DNA of 64,000 nucleotides from Phytobacter diazotrophicus. Its GTDB lineage: Bacteria; Pseudomonadota; Gammaproteobacteria; Enterobacterales; Enterobacteriaceae. The notes beneath the pieces were generated by a model that worked only from the letters and a program-made list of their open reading frames with translations, ran no database searches and was not told where the DNA came from. A program made the position numbers and the translations under genes. The stretch spans positions 1 to 64,000 of the forward strand of contig SMDE01000014.1 in assembly GCA_004346725.1 (NCBI GenBank), written 5' to 3'. Shown here one piece after another: positions 1 through 9,667 of the stretch (within the stretch, counting starts at the first letter, position 1; every line of letters begins with the position of its first letter).

Positions 1-91
1 CCTGACCCCATGCCGAACTCAGAAGTGAAACGCCGTAGCGCCGATGGTAGTGTGGGGTCTCCCCATGTGAGAGTAGGGAACTGCCAGGCAT
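1..91 (+). rRNA. rrf: 5S ribosomal RNA, 3' part
   Basis: The first 91 bases match the 3' three quarters of enterobacterial 5S rRNA, ending in the conserved closing-stem sequence CTGCCAGGCAT. The family length is about 120 nt, so roughly 30 bases of the 5' end lie before the window. With mobB downstream this is the end of the rrnA-type rRNA operon. Recognised from memory of the E. coli sequence; one or two bases differ from it. Confidence 0.97.
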
Positions 92-103
92 CAAACAAGT
101 AAG

Positions 104-130
104 AAGCCCATCCTCACGGATGGGCTTTTT
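104..130 (+). terminator. rRNA operon intrinsic terminator
   Basis: A 10-bp perfect stem (AAGCCCATCC / GGATGGGCTT) with a four-base loop is followed by a run of T. It lies 13 bases after the 5S end and closes the rRNA operon. Confidence 0.93.
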
Positions 131-186
131 GCGTTTTCACGCTTTAATTTATTACCAGACACTTTTCCTCCGGATGGTAACCTTCC

Positions 187-690
187 TTATCGCCCTAACC
201 AGCGCATAACAAATGCCGAAATCTGCGCTATATCATTGATATCTAAAAGCGGAACATCCACGGCCAGCGGGACATCACTGGCGATAGCGATGACATGTTT
301 ATCGATAATAAGTTCTTCTTCTCTGTGTCCGCAGCCCTGACGAAACAGTAAGATCTTAGCGACTGCTTCGTGCTTAAAGCCCTCAACGAGCACCAGATCC
401 AGCGTAGAAGCATCCATTCGGCTGACCAGATACGCTAAATTAAGCTCCGGCTCATCCGGCGTTTCGGTCATTAAGGCCCAGCGTTGCGAACTGGCCACAA
501 TCGTTTGTGTTGCACCGGCTTTACGTAACTCGTAACTGTCCTTACCGGGCTTATCAACGTCCATATTATGATGGGTATGCTTAATCAGACCGGGGCGGAT
601 CCCTTGCTCGCATAATGCAGGAATCAGCTTTTTAAGTAGCGTCGTCTTTCCGGTACCACTCCAGGCGGCAATAGCCAGTACGGGTATCAT
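187..690 (-). CDS. mobB: Molybdopterin-guanine dinucleotide adapter protein MobB
   Basis: A 167-residue P-loop GTP-binding protein that assists MobA in attaching GMP to molybdopterin to form the MGD cofactor. A Walker A motif GTGKTT is at residues 12-17 and a conserved KHTHHN stretch follows near residue 37. The length is close to the 170-175 residues usual for MobB. It is the distal gene of the mobAB operon; its ATG overlaps the mobA stop by four bases (ATGA), which suggests translational coupling. The MGD cofactor is needed by the formate dehydrogenase encoded at about 25-28 kb. The call is firm from sequence and context. Confidence 0.96.
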   Translation of the reverse strand: MIPVLAIAAWSGTGKTTLLKKLIPALCEQGIRPGLIKHTHHNMDVDKPGKDSYELRKAGATQTIVASSQRWALMTETPDEPELNLAYLVSRMDASTLDLVLVEGFKHEAVAKILLFRQGCGHREEELIIDKHVIAIASDVPLAVDVPLLDINDIAQISAFVMRWLGR

Positions 691-1271
691 ACTTTCTCCT
701 GCCAGCGCGCCAGATCTTCTGGTGTATTCACATTCACAAAGCTTTCCTTTGTATCGCTAAAGTCGACGGAATGCCCTCCGACTTCACGCATAAAAACCAT
801 GACCCGGCGTTCTCCTCGGTTAAGGTAGTCTTGCAGTTGCGGCGCGTTGATACGGTTCACCAGGGCAATCGTTGGATGGTCACGTTCACCATCATGCACC
901 CACACCGGATTTGTGCTCTTACATTCTGCACTTAATCGCTCGAGCAGATTGTCCGGAATGTAAGGTGTGTCGCAAGGAGAGAACAAAAACCACTCACTCT
1001 CGCACTGCTGCATAACAGACAGCATACCTGCCAGTGGACCGGGGAAATCAACCATCTGATCCTGGTACACGGGTAAGGCGCTTGCCCGGTAGCTTTCCAG
1101 ATTACGGTTTGCACTGATCACAATGTGCCCCACCTGAGGCGCCATCGCGTGTGCGACGTATTCCCACAGCGGTTTTCCTTTTAGCACCAGTAATCCTTTA
1201 TCCTGACCTCCCATCCGCGAGGCTTTACCGCCTGCGAGTATCACACCTGTTACCACACCCTTTTTAATCAA
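687..1271 (-). CDS. mobA: Molybdenum cofactor guanylyltransferase MobA
   Basis: A 194-residue cytoplasmic nucleotidyltransferase that transfers GMP from GTP to molybdopterin to give the bis-MGD cofactor. The N-terminus carries the family signature [11 protein letters not shown] with an invariant Lys (about residues 12-25), and a metal-binding SPCDTPY motif lies near residue 100. The length equals that of the E. coli protein. It is the first gene of the mobAB operon, divergent from yihD with about 70 bases between the two starts. Confidence 0.97.
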   Translation of the reverse strand: MIKKGVVTGVILAGGKASRMGGQDKGLLVLKGKPLWEYVAHAMAPQVGHIVISANRNLESYRASALPVYQDQMVDFPGPLAGMLSVMQQCESEWFLFSPCDTPYIPDNLLERLSAECKSTNPVWVHDGERDHPTIALVNRINAPQLQDYLNRGERRVMVFMREVGGHSVDFSDTKESFVNVNTPEDLARWQEKV

Positions 1272-1340
1272 CCTTATCGCCTCTTTTATTGTGGGTTTGA
1301 CCCTGATAACGTGTCTGTACCAAGAGTAAGGAGCACCACC

Positions 1341-1610
1341 ATGAAATGTAAACGCCTGAATGAAGTTATCGAACTCCTCCAGCCTGCGTGGCAGAAAGAA
1401 CCAGAATTAAGTCTGATGCAATTTTTACAGAAACTGGCGAATGAATCAGGTTATGAGGGAGAGCTTACCGATTTAAGTGACGACATTCTGATTTATCACC
1501 TGAAAATGCGTGACTCAGAGAAAGATGCGGTAATTCCGGGTATTAAGAAAGATTATGAAGAAGATTTTAAAACTGCTTTGCTCCGCGCACGTGGCGTAAT
1601 TAAAGAGTAA
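1341..1610 (+). CDS. yihD: YihD family protein of unknown function
   Basis: An 89-residue protein that matches E. coli YihD from [11 protein letters not shown] to the C-terminal [10 protein letters not shown]. An upstream in-frame ATG at 1311 would add ten residues. The start at 1341 is preferred because TAAGGAG lies seven bases before it and because the homologue begins here. The protein is small and mostly helical with no recognised catalytic motif; it belongs to the DUF1040 group and its function is unknown. It is followed by srkA after 76 bases. Confidence 0.94.
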   Translation: MKCKRLNEVIELLQPAWQKEPELSLMQFLQKLANESGYEGELTDLSDDILIYHLKMRDSEKDAVIPGIKKDYEEDFKTALLRARGVIKE

Positions 1611-1686
1611 AAGCTTGTAAGTGAAGCCACCGAAAGCGCAGTGAAATGATATCCTCAATCATTCGGCTTTATTTGCGGATAATGGG

Positions 1687-2673
1687 ATGAACCATAACGC
1701 TTTTACTTTCCAGACTCTCCATCCTGACACGATCATGGATGCGTTGTTTGAGCGGGGAATTCGGGTCGACTCCGGTCTTACTCCTCTTAACAGCTATGAG
1801 AACCGTGTTTACCAGTTTCAGGACGAAGACCGTCGCCGTTATGTGGTGAAGTTCTACCGTCCTGAACGCTGGTCCGCAGAACAAATCCAGGAAGAACATC
1901 GATTTGCGCTGGATCTTCTGGGTGATGAAGTTCCTGTTGCCGCACCGCTCGCCTTCGACAATCAAACCTTACTGACCCATCAGGGGTTTTATTATGCGGT
2001 TTTCCCGAGCGTCGGGGGGCGTCAGTTCGAAGCGGATAATCTGGATCAAATGGAATGGGTTGGTCGCTATCTTGGTCGCCTGCATCAAACCGGCCGTAAG
2101 GCACTATTCGTCCACCGTCCGGATATGGGGGTGAAGGAGTATCTTCTTGAGCCTCGTCAGGTCTTTGAAGATTCTGCGCTTATCCCAGCCTCGTTGAAAG
2201 ACAGTTTCTTACGTGCCGCCGATCAGCTTATCGAAGCCGTCATGGCGCACTGGCATAATCGTTTTACCAATCTGCGCTTACATGGCGACTGTCATGCCGG
2301 GAATATACTCTGGCGCGATGGTCCGCTGTTTGTGGATCTGGATGACGCCCGTAATGGCCCGGCGATTCAGGATCTCTGGATGTTGTTGCATGGCGACAAA
2401 GCCGAGCAGCGCATGCAACTTGAGATGATTATCGAGGCCTATGAAGAATTCTGCGAATTTGATACGGCCGAACTCAGCCTTATTGAACCGCTTCGCGCTA
2501 TGCGCCTGGTTTACTATCTGGCGTGGATTATCCGTCGCTGGGATGATCCTGCTTTTCCCAAAAACTTCCCGTGGTTAACTGGGGAAGATTACTGGCGCGA
2601 TCAGACGGCGACTTTTCTTGGGCAGGTAAAGGCGTTGCAAGAACCGCCTCTACAATTAATGCCGATTTACTAA
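1687..2673 (+). CDS. srkA: Stress response kinase A (SrkA, YihE, RdoA)
   Basis: A 328-residue Ser/Thr protein kinase of the aminoglycoside-phosphotransferase fold; in E. coli it counters stress-induced programmed death and is part of the Cpx response. The catalytic loop LHGDCHAGN places the catalytic Asp at 201 and the metal-binding Asn at 206. The second metal motif VDLDD (Asp 217) follows, and an ATP-binding Lys is at 55 in VVKFYR. The length equals that of the E. coli protein. dsbA follows 29 bases later on the same strand, as in the known srkA-dsbA operon, so part of dsbA transcription likely starts upstream of srkA. Confidence 0.96.
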   Translation: MNHNAFTFQTLHPDTIMDALFERGIRVDSGLTPLNSYENRVYQFQDEDRRRYVVKFYRPERWSAEQIQEEHRFALDLLGDEVPVAAPLAFDNQTLLTHQGFYYAVFPSVGGRQFEADNLDQMEWVGRYLGRLHQTGRKALFVHRPDMGVKEYLLEPRQVFEDSALIPASLKDSFLRAADQLIEAVMAHWHNRFTNLRLHGDCHAGNILWRDGPLFVDLDDARNGPAIQDLWMLLHGDKAEQRMQLEMIIEAYEEFCEFDTAELSLIEPLRAMRLVYYLAWIIRRWDDPAFPKNFPWLTGEDYWRDQTATFLGQVKALQEPPLQLMPIY

Positions 2674-2702
2674 TGTGTGACACATCCTGGAGAGATTTAA
2701 TC

Positions 2703-3326
2703 ATGAAGAAAATTTGGCTGGCGCTGGCAGGAATGATTCTGGCTTTTAGCGCTTCGGCAGCACAATTTACCGATGGTAAACAGTACATTACGCTCGATAA
2801 ACCGGTTGCTGGCGAACCACAAGTCCTGGAGTTTTTCTCATTCTATTGCCCGCACTGTTACGACTTTGAACATGTGTGGCATGTTGCGGATGCTGTAAAA
2901 CAGAAGCTGCCGGAAGGCACTAAAATGACGAAATACCATGTTGAGTTCCTTGGCCCGTTAGGCAAAGAGATGACTCAGGCATGGGCTGTTGCAATGGCTC
3001 TTGGCGTGGAAGACAAAATCACCGCACCGATGTTTGAGGCTGTGCAGAAAACACAAACCGTTCAGTCTGTTGCTGATATCCGTGATGTCTTCATCAAAGC
3101 TGGCGTTAAAGGTGAAGAGTACGATGCGGCGTGGAATAGCTTTGTTGTGAAATCACTGGTTGCACAACAAGAGAAAGCGGCTGCTGACTTGCAGTTACAG
3201 GGTGTTCCGGCCATGTATGTTAACGGCAAATATCAGTTGAATATGCAAGGCATGGATACCAGCAGCATGGATATCTTCGTACAGCAGTATGCTGACACTG
3301 TTCGATACCTTGTTGAGAAGAAGTAA
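2703..3326 (+). CDS. dsbA: Thiol:disulfide interchange protein DsbA
   Basis: A periplasmic oxidase that introduces disulfide bonds into exported proteins and is itself reoxidised by DsbB. Residues 1-19 form a Sec signal peptide ending ASA. The thioredoxin-fold active site CPHC is at residues 49-52 and the cis-proline loop GVPAM lies near residue 170. It has 207 residues, one fewer than E. coli DsbA. A longer in-frame ORF opens at 2571 inside srkA, but the signal peptide and the sequence GGAGAGATTTAATC before 2703 fix the start. Confidence 0.97.
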   Translation: MKKIWLALAGMILAFSASAAQFTDGKQYITLDKPVAGEPQVLEFFSFYCPHCYDFEHVWHVADAVKQKLPEGTKMTKYHVEFLGPLGKEMTQAWAVAMALGVEDKITAPMFEAVQKTQTVQSVADIRDVFIKAGVKGEEYDAAWNSFVVKSLVAQQEKAAADLQLQGVPAMYVNGKYQLNMQGMDTSSMDIFVQQYADTVRYLVEKK

Positions 3327-3333
3327 TACCATA

Positions 3334-3356
3334 AACGCCGGTCACTGACCGGCGTT
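3334..3356. terminator. Shared hairpin between dsbA and yihG
   Basis: A near-perfect 11-bp inverted repeat (AACGCCGGTCA / TGACCGGCGTT) lies between the convergent dsbA and yihG genes and includes the yihG stop codon. The flanking T runs are short on both strands, so it may be a weak bidirectional terminator. Confidence 0.6.
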
Positions 3357-4277
3357 GTTATATTCACGTTTGATTGCGTCAATTTGCTGGTCTTTCTCGC
3401 TCCATAACGCATTTAGCCACTGCTGAAAACCACGCTTAAAATTCTTATCGTTAACGTAATCGCCATGCAAATCTTCGTTAACCGATAACAAATTTACGCG
3501 AACAACAATGCGCGTTAACTTCCCGCTTAGCATATCAAAAAACGGTTTTTTGTCGTTTTCCGGATAGCAGAGCGTAACATCAAGCAATTTATCGAATTGC
3601 TTGCCCAAAACGCCGAGGGCCATCGCTATCCCTGCTGCTTTAGGGGGGAGCAGGTTATTGAATGCCGATCGTGTCTCGATACGTTTTTCATCGGTAAAGC
3701 GTGAACCTTCAACGAAATTCACAATGGTTGTCGGATGCAGACGAAACTTCTCGCAGGAACGGCGCGTGGTCTCTACATCTTTACCGCGCCGCTCGGGATG
3801 GCGTATCAGGTAACCCCGCGAATAGCGACGCATAAACGGCATATCCAGAGCCCAGCAGGCCAGCCCAATAAAGGGAACCCAGGCCAACTGTTGCTTAAGA
3901 AAGTACTTATTCATCGGGATATGTTTGCGGAAAAGCACGCACAGCACCACGATATCTGCCCAGCTATGGTGGTTGCAGATAAGCAGGTACCAGTTCTTTT
4001 TGTTCAGCCCTTCCAGGCCTTCAATATCCCACTGGAGATGCGGGTTAAGGTGCAGCAGCCAGGCCAGTCCTTCACACCAGCAATACATCATAAAATTACA
4101 AAATGCAGAGATAGCGCGCCACAGTACCGGAATCGGCAGTAATAGCTTAAGAATACCGGCGATAATGATCGGTACAGAACAGAAGATAGTCACCAGGATG
4201 GTGAGTATGACACTCAATACCAGAGTGCATACAACGAGCAGTCTCGACATAGTTAATTTATTCAAATGGTTAATCAC
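3342..4277 (-). CDS. yihG: Inner-membrane PlsC-type acyltransferase YihG
   Basis: A probable 1-acylglycerol-3-phosphate O-acyltransferase of the inner membrane. It has an N-terminal hydrophobic segment ([20 protein letters not shown]), the acyltransferase box NHHSWAD (H-x4-D) and a FVEGSRF motif equivalent to FPEGTR. The start is uncertain. Alignment with E. coli YihG (310 residues) points to a GTG at 4277; the open frame extends to an ATG at 4331 and another ATG is at 4250, and none has a clear ribosome site. E. coli has yihF between dsbA and yihG; it is missing here. Confidence 0.88.
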   Translation of the reverse strand: MINHLNKLTMSRLLVVCTLVLSVILTILVTIFCSVPIIIAGILKLLLPIPVLWRAISAFCNFMMYCWCEGLAWLLHLNPHLQWDIEGLEGLNKKNWYLLICNHHSWADIVVLCVLFRKHIPMNKYFLKQQLAWVPFIGLACWALDMPFMRRYSRGYLIRHPERRGKDVETTRRSCEKFRLHPTTIVNFVEGSRFTDEKRIETRSAFNNLLPPKAAGIAMALGVLGKQFDKLLDVTLCYPENDKKPFFDMLSGKLTRIVVRVNLLSVNEDLHGDYVNDKNFKRGFQQWLNALWSEKDQQIDAIKREYNNAGQ

Positions 4278-4331
4278 AGCATGCACATCATGGTGCATGC
4301 AAGGCGCTGATCTTATCAGAAAACACTTCAT

Positions 4332-4674
4332 ATGATTGGGTAAAGGTTAGCCTTAGTGTGCGGTCGTAAGGTGTTGTGCTAAATCAAATTACTTTTTCTT
4401 ATATCCACATGGAGCAAATTGTCACCAAAAGGCAATAATGATCGTTTCTCTTTTTTTAATCTCTTGAAAAATAAGGATACTTACTTTTCTGCGATCGGGA
4501 AAAATGCACAATAATCCAGTCCTTAAGAAATAATTCACAAACTTATCCACAGGAATGTATGGGAAGCGATCCCGCAGATCGTGAAATCTTTTTCGGCAAA
4601 TGCGGTGAAAAACTGATGTTTTCGCCCGTCTGTGGCATCCTTTAGCCATAAATTGATAAACAGGCACGGACATC
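4332..4674 (+). promoter_or_regulatory. polA upstream region with DnaA box
   Basis: This 340-base gene-free stretch precedes polA. A perfect consensus DnaA box TTATCCACA is at 4543-4551, and a one-mismatch copy ATATCCACA is at 4401-4409. DnaA is reported to stimulate polA expression in E. coli, so the box is plausibly functional. The rest is A+T-rich promoter-type sequence; I see no reading frame worth calling. Confidence 0.6.
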
Positions 4675-7461
4675 ATGGTTCAGATCCCAGAAAACCCACT
4701 TATCCTTGTTGACGGCTCTTCCTATCTCTACCGCGCATACCATGCGTTTCCGCCGCTGACTAACAGTGCAGGCGAGCCTACTGGCGCTATGTACGGCGTC
4801 CTGAATATGCTGCGCAGTCTGATCCTGCAGTATCAGCCGACACATGCCGCAGTGGTGTTTGATGCGAAGGGCAAAACGTTCCGTGACGAACTGTTTGAGC
4901 ACTATAAATCTCACCGTCCGCCAATGCCGGACGATCTGCGCGCGCAGATCGAGCCATTGCATGAAATGGTCAAAGCGATGGGGCTACCGCTGCTGGCCGT
5001 TTCGGGCGTAGAGGCTGACGATGTTATCGGCACGCTGGCGCGCGAAGCCGAAAAAGCAGGGCGTCCGGTCCTGATTAGTACCGGTGATAAAGACATGGCT
5101 CAGTTGGTAACGCCAGGTATTACGCTTATCAACACCATGACCAATACTGTCCTGGGGCCAGAAGAGGTCGTAACCAAATACGGCGTGCCGCCGGGGTTGA
5201 TCATCGATTTCCTCGCTTTAATGGGCGACTCTTCAGATAACATTCCCGGTGTTCCGGGCGTGGGCGAAAAAACCGCACAGGCGTTATTACAAGGGCTTGG
5301 TGGCCTGGATACGCTGTACGCCGAGCCGGAAAAGATTGCCGAACTCTCTTTCCGTGGCGCCAAAAATATGGCGGCGAAGCTGGAGCAAAATAAAGAGGTG
5401 GCTTACCTCTCTTATCAACTGGCGACCATTAAAACGGATGTTGAGCTGGAGCTGACCTGCGAACAGTTGGAAGTTCAACAACCGATAGCGGATACGCTAC
5501 TCAACCTATTTAAAAAATATGAATTTAAGCGCTGGATTACGGATCTGGAAAGCGGTAAATGGCTCCAGGCAAAAGGCGCTAAACCGGCCACGAAGCCGCA
5601 AGAGACGGTTGTTGTCGAAGCTGAGGCCGAAGTGTCTGCTGCGGTCCTGTCGTTTGATAACTACGTCACCATCCTTGATGAGGACGTGTTAAACGAGTGG
5701 ATTGCGAAACTCAAAAAAGCGTCAGTGTTTGCCTTCGATACCGAAACGGACAGTCTGGATAACATCAGCGCTAATCTGGTGGGGCTCTCGTTTGCGACCG
5801 AACCTGGGGTAGCCGCTTATGTTCCGGTCGCGCATGACTACCTGGATGCACCAGCCCAGATTTCGCGCGATCGGGCGCTCGAATTACTGAAAGACCTGCT
5901 TGAAGATGAGAAGGTCCAAAAAGTGGGTCAGAACCTCAAATATGACCGTGGCATTTTGCAGAATTATGGCATTGAGCTGCGTGGCATTGCCTTTGACACC
6001 ATGCTGGAATCCTACACGCTGGATAGTGTCGCCGGTCGTCATGATATGGACAGTCTGTCTGATCGCTGGTTAAAGCATAAAACCATTACATTTGAAGAGA
6101 TTGCGGGTAAAGGCAAAAACCAACTGACCTTTAATCAGATCGATCTGGAGCAGGCCGGGCGTTATGCTGCGGAAGATGCGGACGTCACGCTGCAACTGCA
6201 CCTGAAGATGTGGCCGGAATTGCAAAAGAATGCTGGCCCTTTAAATATCTTCCAGAACATAGAGATTCCTCTGGTACCGGTGCTTTCCCGCGTAGAGCGT
6301 AATGGCGTTAATATCGATCCTGCGGTGCTGCACAAACATTCGGAAGAAATTGCCCTGCGTCTGGCGGAATTAGAGAAGAAGGCCCATGAAATCGCAGGCG
6401 AGCCTTTTAACCTTTCCTCAACCAAACAGCTACAGACGATTCTCTTTGAAAAACAGGGCATCAAACCGCTGAAGAAGACACCGGGCGGCGCACCGTCAAC
6501 CTCCGAGGAAGTTCTGGAAGAACTGGCGCTGGATTACCCTTTACCCAAAGTCATTCTTGAGCACCGTGGTTTGTCGAAACTGAAATCGACTTACACCGAT
6601 AAGCTGCCGCTGATGATCAATCCAAAGACCGGGCGCGTACACACTTCCTATCACCAGGCTGTCACGGCGACCGGGCGTCTGTCCTCCACAGATCCCAACT
6701 TACAAAACATTCCGGTGCGCAATGAGGAAGGCCGACGTATTCGCCAGGCGTTTATCGCGCCAAAAGACTACGTCATTGTTTCCGCTGACTACTCGCAAAT
6801 TGAATTGCGCATTATGGCGCATCTGTCGCGGGATAAAGGCCTGCTCTCTGCCTTTGCCGAAGGGAAGGATATCCACCGTGCAACGGCGGCCGAAGTGTTT
6901 GGTTTACCGCTGGAAAGCGTGTCGAACGAACAGCGACGCAGCGCGAAAGCTATCAACTTCGGTCTGATTTATGGCATGAGCGCGTTTGGTTTATCCCGCC
7001 AGCTCAATATTCCGCGTAAAGAGTCGCAGAAGTATATGGATCTCTACTTCGAACGCTATCCGGGTGTACTGGATTATATGGAGCGCACCCGCGCACAGGC
7101 GAAAGAGCAGGGCTATGTTGAAACCCTGGAAGGGCGTCGGCTCTATCTGCCGGACATCAAATCCAGTAACGCAGCGCGTCGGGCCGGTGCAGAGCGTGCG
7201 GCTATCAACGCACCCATGCAGGGCACGGCAGCAGACATTATCAAACGCGCAATGATTGCTGTTGATGCGTGGCTGCAAACGGAAAAACCGCGCGTGAAAA
7301 TGATCATGCAGGTACACGATGAACTGGTCTTTGAAGTGCATAAAGACGATGTGGATGCGGTATCGCAAAAGATCCACGAGTTGATGGAAAGCAGTACCAA
7401 ACTGGATGTGCCGCTGCTGGTGGAAGTCGGTAGTGGGCAAAACTGGGATCAAGCGCACTAA
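4675..7461 (+). CDS. polA: DNA polymerase I
   Basis: A 928-residue repair and Okazaki-fragment polymerase. The order is 5'-3' flap exonuclease (about 1-320), DnaQ-like 3'-5' proofreading domain (about 324-517, with FDTETDSL) and family A polymerase domain. The polymerase motifs are intact: motif [13 protein letters not shown]-helix [14 protein letters not shown] and motif C QVHDELV. All three activities look functional. The ATG is preceded by the same context as in E. coli. The Spot 42 gene follows about 150 bases downstream. Confidence 0.98.
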   Translation: MVQIPENPLILVDGSSYLYRAYHAFPPLTNSAGEPTGAMYGVLNMLRSLILQYQPTHAAVVFDAKGKTFRDELFEHYKSHRPPMPDDLRAQIEPLHEMVKAMGLPLLAVSGVEADDVIGTLAREAEKAGRPVLISTGDKDMAQLVTPGITLINTMTNTVLGPEEVVTKYGVPPGLIIDFLALMGDSSDNIPGVPGVGEKTAQALLQGLGGLDTLYAEPEKIAELSFRGAKNMAAKLEQNKEVAYLSYQLATIKTDVELELTCEQLEVQQPIADTLLNLFKKYEFKRWITDLESGKWLQAKGAKPATKPQETVVVEAEAEVSAAVLSFDNYVTILDEDVLNEWIAKLKKASVFAFDTETDSLDNISANLVGLSFATEPGVAAYVPVAHDYLDAPAQISRDRALELLKDLLEDEKVQKVGQNLKYDRGILQNYGIELRGIAFDTMLESYTLDSVAGRHDMDSLSDRWLKHKTITFEEIAGKGKNQLTFNQIDLEQAGRYAAEDADVTLQLHLKMWPELQKNAGPLNIFQNIEIPLVPVLSRVERNGVNIDPAVLHKHSEEIALRLAELEKKAHEIAGEPFNLSSTKQLQTILFEKQGIKPLKKTPGGAPSTSEEVLEELALDYPLPKVILEHRGLSKLKSTYTDKLPLMINPKTGRVHTSYHQAVTATGRLSSTDPNLQNIPVRNEEGRRIRQAFIAPKDYVIVSADYSQIELRIMAHLSRDKGLLSAFAEGKDIHRATAAEVFGLPLESVSNEQRRSAKAINFGLIYGMSAFGLSRQLNIPRKESQKYMDLYFERYPGVLDYMERTRAQAKEQGYVETLEGRRLYLPDIKSSNAARRAGAERAAINAPMQGTAADIIKRAMIAVDAWLQTEKPRVKMIMQVHDELVFEVHKDDVDAVSQKIHELMESSTKLDVPLLVEVGSGQNWDQAH

Positions 7462-7626
7462 GTACTGGTCACATAAGCTTCTTTTTCTGTAAGTAAGCAA
7501 CATAACCAGTACATTTTGTGACGATCATTAGAATTCCCTATGTAAAGGTTGAAAAAAAACTACAAAAAGTGCTTTGTGCGAAAACGAAAAGGGAGTAGAG
7601 TTAAACACGTAGGGTACAGAGGTAAG

Positions 7627-7674
7627 ATGTTCTATCTTTCAGACCTTTTACTTCACGTAATCGGATTTGGCTGA
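7627..7674 (+). CDS. spfP: SpfP, 15-residue protein encoded in Spot 42
   Basis: A 15-codon frame from ATG to TGA inside Spot 42 reads MFYLSDLLLHVIGFG, the same as the E. coli SpfP peptide reported for this dual-function RNA. It starts just downstream of an AGAGGTAAG ribosome site. The call rests on exact conservation of a published small protein. Confidence 0.75.
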   Translation: MFYLSDLLLHVIGFG

Positions 7675-7683
7675 ATATTTAGC

Positions 7684-7717
7684 CGCCCCAGTCAGAAATG
7701 ACTGGGGCGTTTTTTAT
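7684..7717 (+). terminator. Spot 42 intrinsic terminator
   Basis: An 11-bp stem (CGCCCCAGTCA / TGACTGGGGCG) with a GAAA loop and a run of seven T forms the 3' end of the RNA and its Hfq-binding tail. Confidence 0.93.
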
Positions 7718-7762
7718 TGGGCGAAAGAAAGAAAAAGCGCGAACGAATGCCGCGCTTAAGGG

Positions 7763-8395
7763 TCATTCTTCGGTGGTTTGCTCGGTAATCGGCGCAATGG
7801 TGTTAAACCAGTTATCCAGCTTCTCGCGCAATTTATCTACCCCCTGCTTCTTCAATGACGAAAACGCTTCAACCTGCACGTCACCATTAAAGGCAACCAC
7901 TGCTTCGCGCACCATATTAAGCTGCGCCTTACGCGCACCGCTGGCGAGCTTGTCTGCTTTCGTCAACAACACCAGAATCTGCACATTGCTCTCGACCGCC
8001 CACTGGATCATCTGCTGATCGAGATCTTTAAGCGGATGACGGATATCCATCAGTACAACCAGACCCTGCAGGCACTGGCGCTTCTCAAGATATTCCCCTA
8101 AGGCACGCTGCCACTTGAGCTTCATCTCTTCTGGCACTTCTGCGTAACCGTAACCTGGTAAGTCCACCAGGCGTTTGCCTTCGGCCACTTCGAACAGGTT
8201 AATCAGCTGAGTACGTCCGGGTGTTTTGGATGTACGAGCCAGGCTTTTCTGATTTGTCAGCGTGTTAAGTGCGCTGGATTTCCCTGCATTGGAGCGGCCG
8301 GCAAAAGCCACTTCTATACCAGTGTCGGCGGGTAAGTGGCGAATATCAGGCGCACTGGTGACAAAATGCGTCTGTTGGTAGTTCCAGTTAGTCAA
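7763..8395 (-). CDS. engB: Ribosome biogenesis GTPase EngB (YihA/YsxC)
   Basis: An essential Era-like GTPase acting in large-subunit assembly. It has G1 [10 protein letters not shown]2 TPGRTQ, G3 DLPGYG and G4 TKADK in order. I place the start at a TTG (8395), which gives 210 residues as in E. coli and Salmonella. An in-frame ATG lies at 8422, but a TATAAT hexamer only seven bases further upstream would put the transcript start on that ATG, so it probably lies outside or at the very end of the mRNA. The C-terminus is acidic and variable, as usual. Confidence 0.95.
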   Translation of the reverse strand: MTNWNYQQTHFVTSAPDIRHLPADTGIEVAFAGRSNAGKSSALNTLTNQKSLARTSKTPGRTQLINLFEVAEGKRLVDLPGYGYAEVPEEMKLKWQRALGEYLEKRQCLQGLVVLMDIRHPLKDLDQQMIQWAVESNVQILVLLTKADKLASGARKAQLNMVREAVVAFNGDVQVEAFSSLKKQGVDKLREKLDNWFNTIAPITEQTTEE

Positions 8396-8428
8396 AATGG
8401 TCGTCTCCGTAATCTCGGGCATGGGGGG

Positions 8429-8434
8429 ATTATA
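8429..8434 (-). promoter_or_regulatory. Probable engB -10 element
   Basis: A perfect TATAAT on the minus strand, 34 bases upstream of the TTG start of engB. The -35 region is poor. It helps decide the engB start codon. Confidence 0.5.
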
Positions 8435-8664
8435 CCTGAACCCACGTAAAAGGCTGTTTTTCTCGTCAACGGATATCTGCCAGAGAATACCCCTGTTGTT
8501 TGTAGGATATTTGCCATAAAGCTTATGCGAATTTTCAGAGAAATTGCAGAGTCATAAAAATGTAAGTTAATGAATAAAAAGGTTTTGTTATTAGAGAATT
8601 TTCTGAATTTATGTTTCTGGGGCGTTTTGTTACTTGTGAGTTTAAATTAAGCAGGTAAAGTATT

Positions 8665-8905
8665 TGTAAAGGCGAGGAAGCCTGCGGGATGAAGACTTAA
8701 GGATGAGGGGTCAGGAGCGCCAGGAGGCGAAGACCAGGAAACTGTCCGGATGACAGTCTTAAAAGGGAATAAAAGGACCACAACACGGAACGTGACATGC
8801 TAAGGGAAAAACAGGGTGTGTTGTAAGCAAACAGGGAACGTTGTACCCATTGAGGGTTGAGGGTCAGAAAAAAAGGCGACAGATTACTCTGTCGCCTTTT
8901 TTCTT
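8665..8905 (+). ncRNA. csrC: CsrC regulatory RNA
   Basis: A small RNA that sequesters the translational regulator CsrA. The region holds many GGA motifs in loops (for example AAGGATGAGG, GTCAGGAGCGCCAGGAGGCG and AACAGGGAACG). It ends in a strong terminator (AAAAGGCGACAGA / TCTGTCGCCTTTT with T run, about 8872-8905). The position between engB and yihI and long blocks shared with E. coli CsrC make the identity clear. The 5' end is estimated from the E. coli length of about 245 nt. Confidence 0.88.
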
Positions 8906-8969
8906 TGCTTGCTTTCTGCTAGATTCCGCCGCAATTCTATACTGAATAAAACCATCTAAGCCGATTATC

Positions 8970-9482
8970 ATGAAAAAACCTTCAACCACTCCGCGCGGCA
9001 AAACACCTGGCAAAGCGCACCGTAAATCACGTGAAGAACTCAACCAGGAAGGGCGTGACCGTAAGCGCGATAAAAAACACCGTGGCAATGCGGCTGGTAG
9101 CCGTGCAAGCGGTGCGAGCGCGTCTTCTGGCTCAGGAAAAGGCGCTTCTCAGGCCGATCCACGCGTTGGCAGCAAGAAACCGATCCCACTGGGTGCGACC
9201 GAGCCCCAGGTCAAAAAGCAGCACAAACCAAAGAGCGAGAAACCTATGCTTTCACCGCAAGCTGAACTGGATCTGCTGGAGAACGATGAGCGCCTGGACG
9301 CGCTGCTGGAACGACTTGAAGAGGGCGAAACCCTGAGCGCTGAAGAGCAAAGCTGGGTAGACGCTAAACTTGACCGCATTGATGAATTAATGCAGCAACT
9401 GGGCCTCTCCTACGACGATGACGAAGAAGAAGAGGAAGAAGGCCGGGAAGATATGATGCGTCTACTCAAAGGCGGCAATTAA
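8970..9482 (+). CDS. yihI: Der GTPase-activating protein YihI
   Basis: A 170-residue cytoplasmic protein that stimulates the GTPase Der (EngA) in 50S ribosome assembly. The N-terminal third is a lysine/arginine- and serine/glycine-rich, probably disordered tail ([19 protein letters not shown]). The centre is a conserved acidic helical domain around [21 protein letters not shown]. The C-terminus has an acidic run of Asp and Glu before MMRLLKGGN. The length matches the E. coli protein (169). It lies downstream of csrC, as in E. coli. Confidence 0.95.
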   Translation: MKKPSTTPRGKTPGKAHRKSREELNQEGRDRKRDKKHRGNAAGSRASGASASSGSGKGASQADPRVGSKKPIPLGATEPQVKKQHKPKSEKPMLSPQAELDLLENDERLDALLERLEEGETLSAEEQSWVDAKLDRIDELMQQLGLSYDDDEEEEEEGREDMMRLLKGGN

Positions 9483-9491
9483 CGGTCAGGT

Positions 9492-9665
9492 ATGGGCCTG
9501 GCTGTCCTGCTTATAACCCTTCCGGTTATATGTTATCTGGTGTGGTTATTCGTTAAACTACAGCGGTTGTCGCGGCGCAAACTGTGGCTGCGCAACCGGC
9601 TTATGACCCGAAATGAGGTCAGGCCGGGCCGCCGTACCCGCCAGCGGCGTTATCGGAAGGAGTGA
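9492..9665 (+). CDS. Possible 57-residue small membrane protein upstream of hemN
   Basis: An ATG-to-TGA frame of 57 codons fills the gap between yihI and hemN. It starts MGLAVLLITLPVICYLVWLF, a convincing single transmembrane segment at residues 3-21. The rest is very basic (SRRKLWLRNRL and a final Arg-rich tail). The stop ends two bases before the hemN ATG, and the last codons supply the hemN ribosome site AAGGAG, so coupling is possible. The upstream ribosome site is weak (TCAGG). I do not recognise the protein. It may be a real short membrane protein or a chance frame. Confidence 0.45.
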   Translation: MGLAVLLITLPVICYLVWLFVKLQRLSRRKLWLRNRLMTRNEVRPGRRTRQRRYRKE

Positions 9666-9667
9666 GC

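Larger units (their letters stand above)
7609..7717 (+). ncRNA. spf: Spot 42 small RNA
   Basis: A 109-nt Hfq-dependent RNA that extends CRP-mediated catabolite repression by pairing with mRNAs of secondary carbon metabolism. The sequence from GTAGGGTACAGAGGTAAGAT to the terminator is nearly identical to E. coli spf. It differs by one missing T in the ATATTTAGCC stretch and one base in the terminator loop. It lies in the conserved place between polA and engB. Several accessory sugar operons in this window are the kind of target this RNA controls, but I did not test pairing. Confidence 0.96.
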
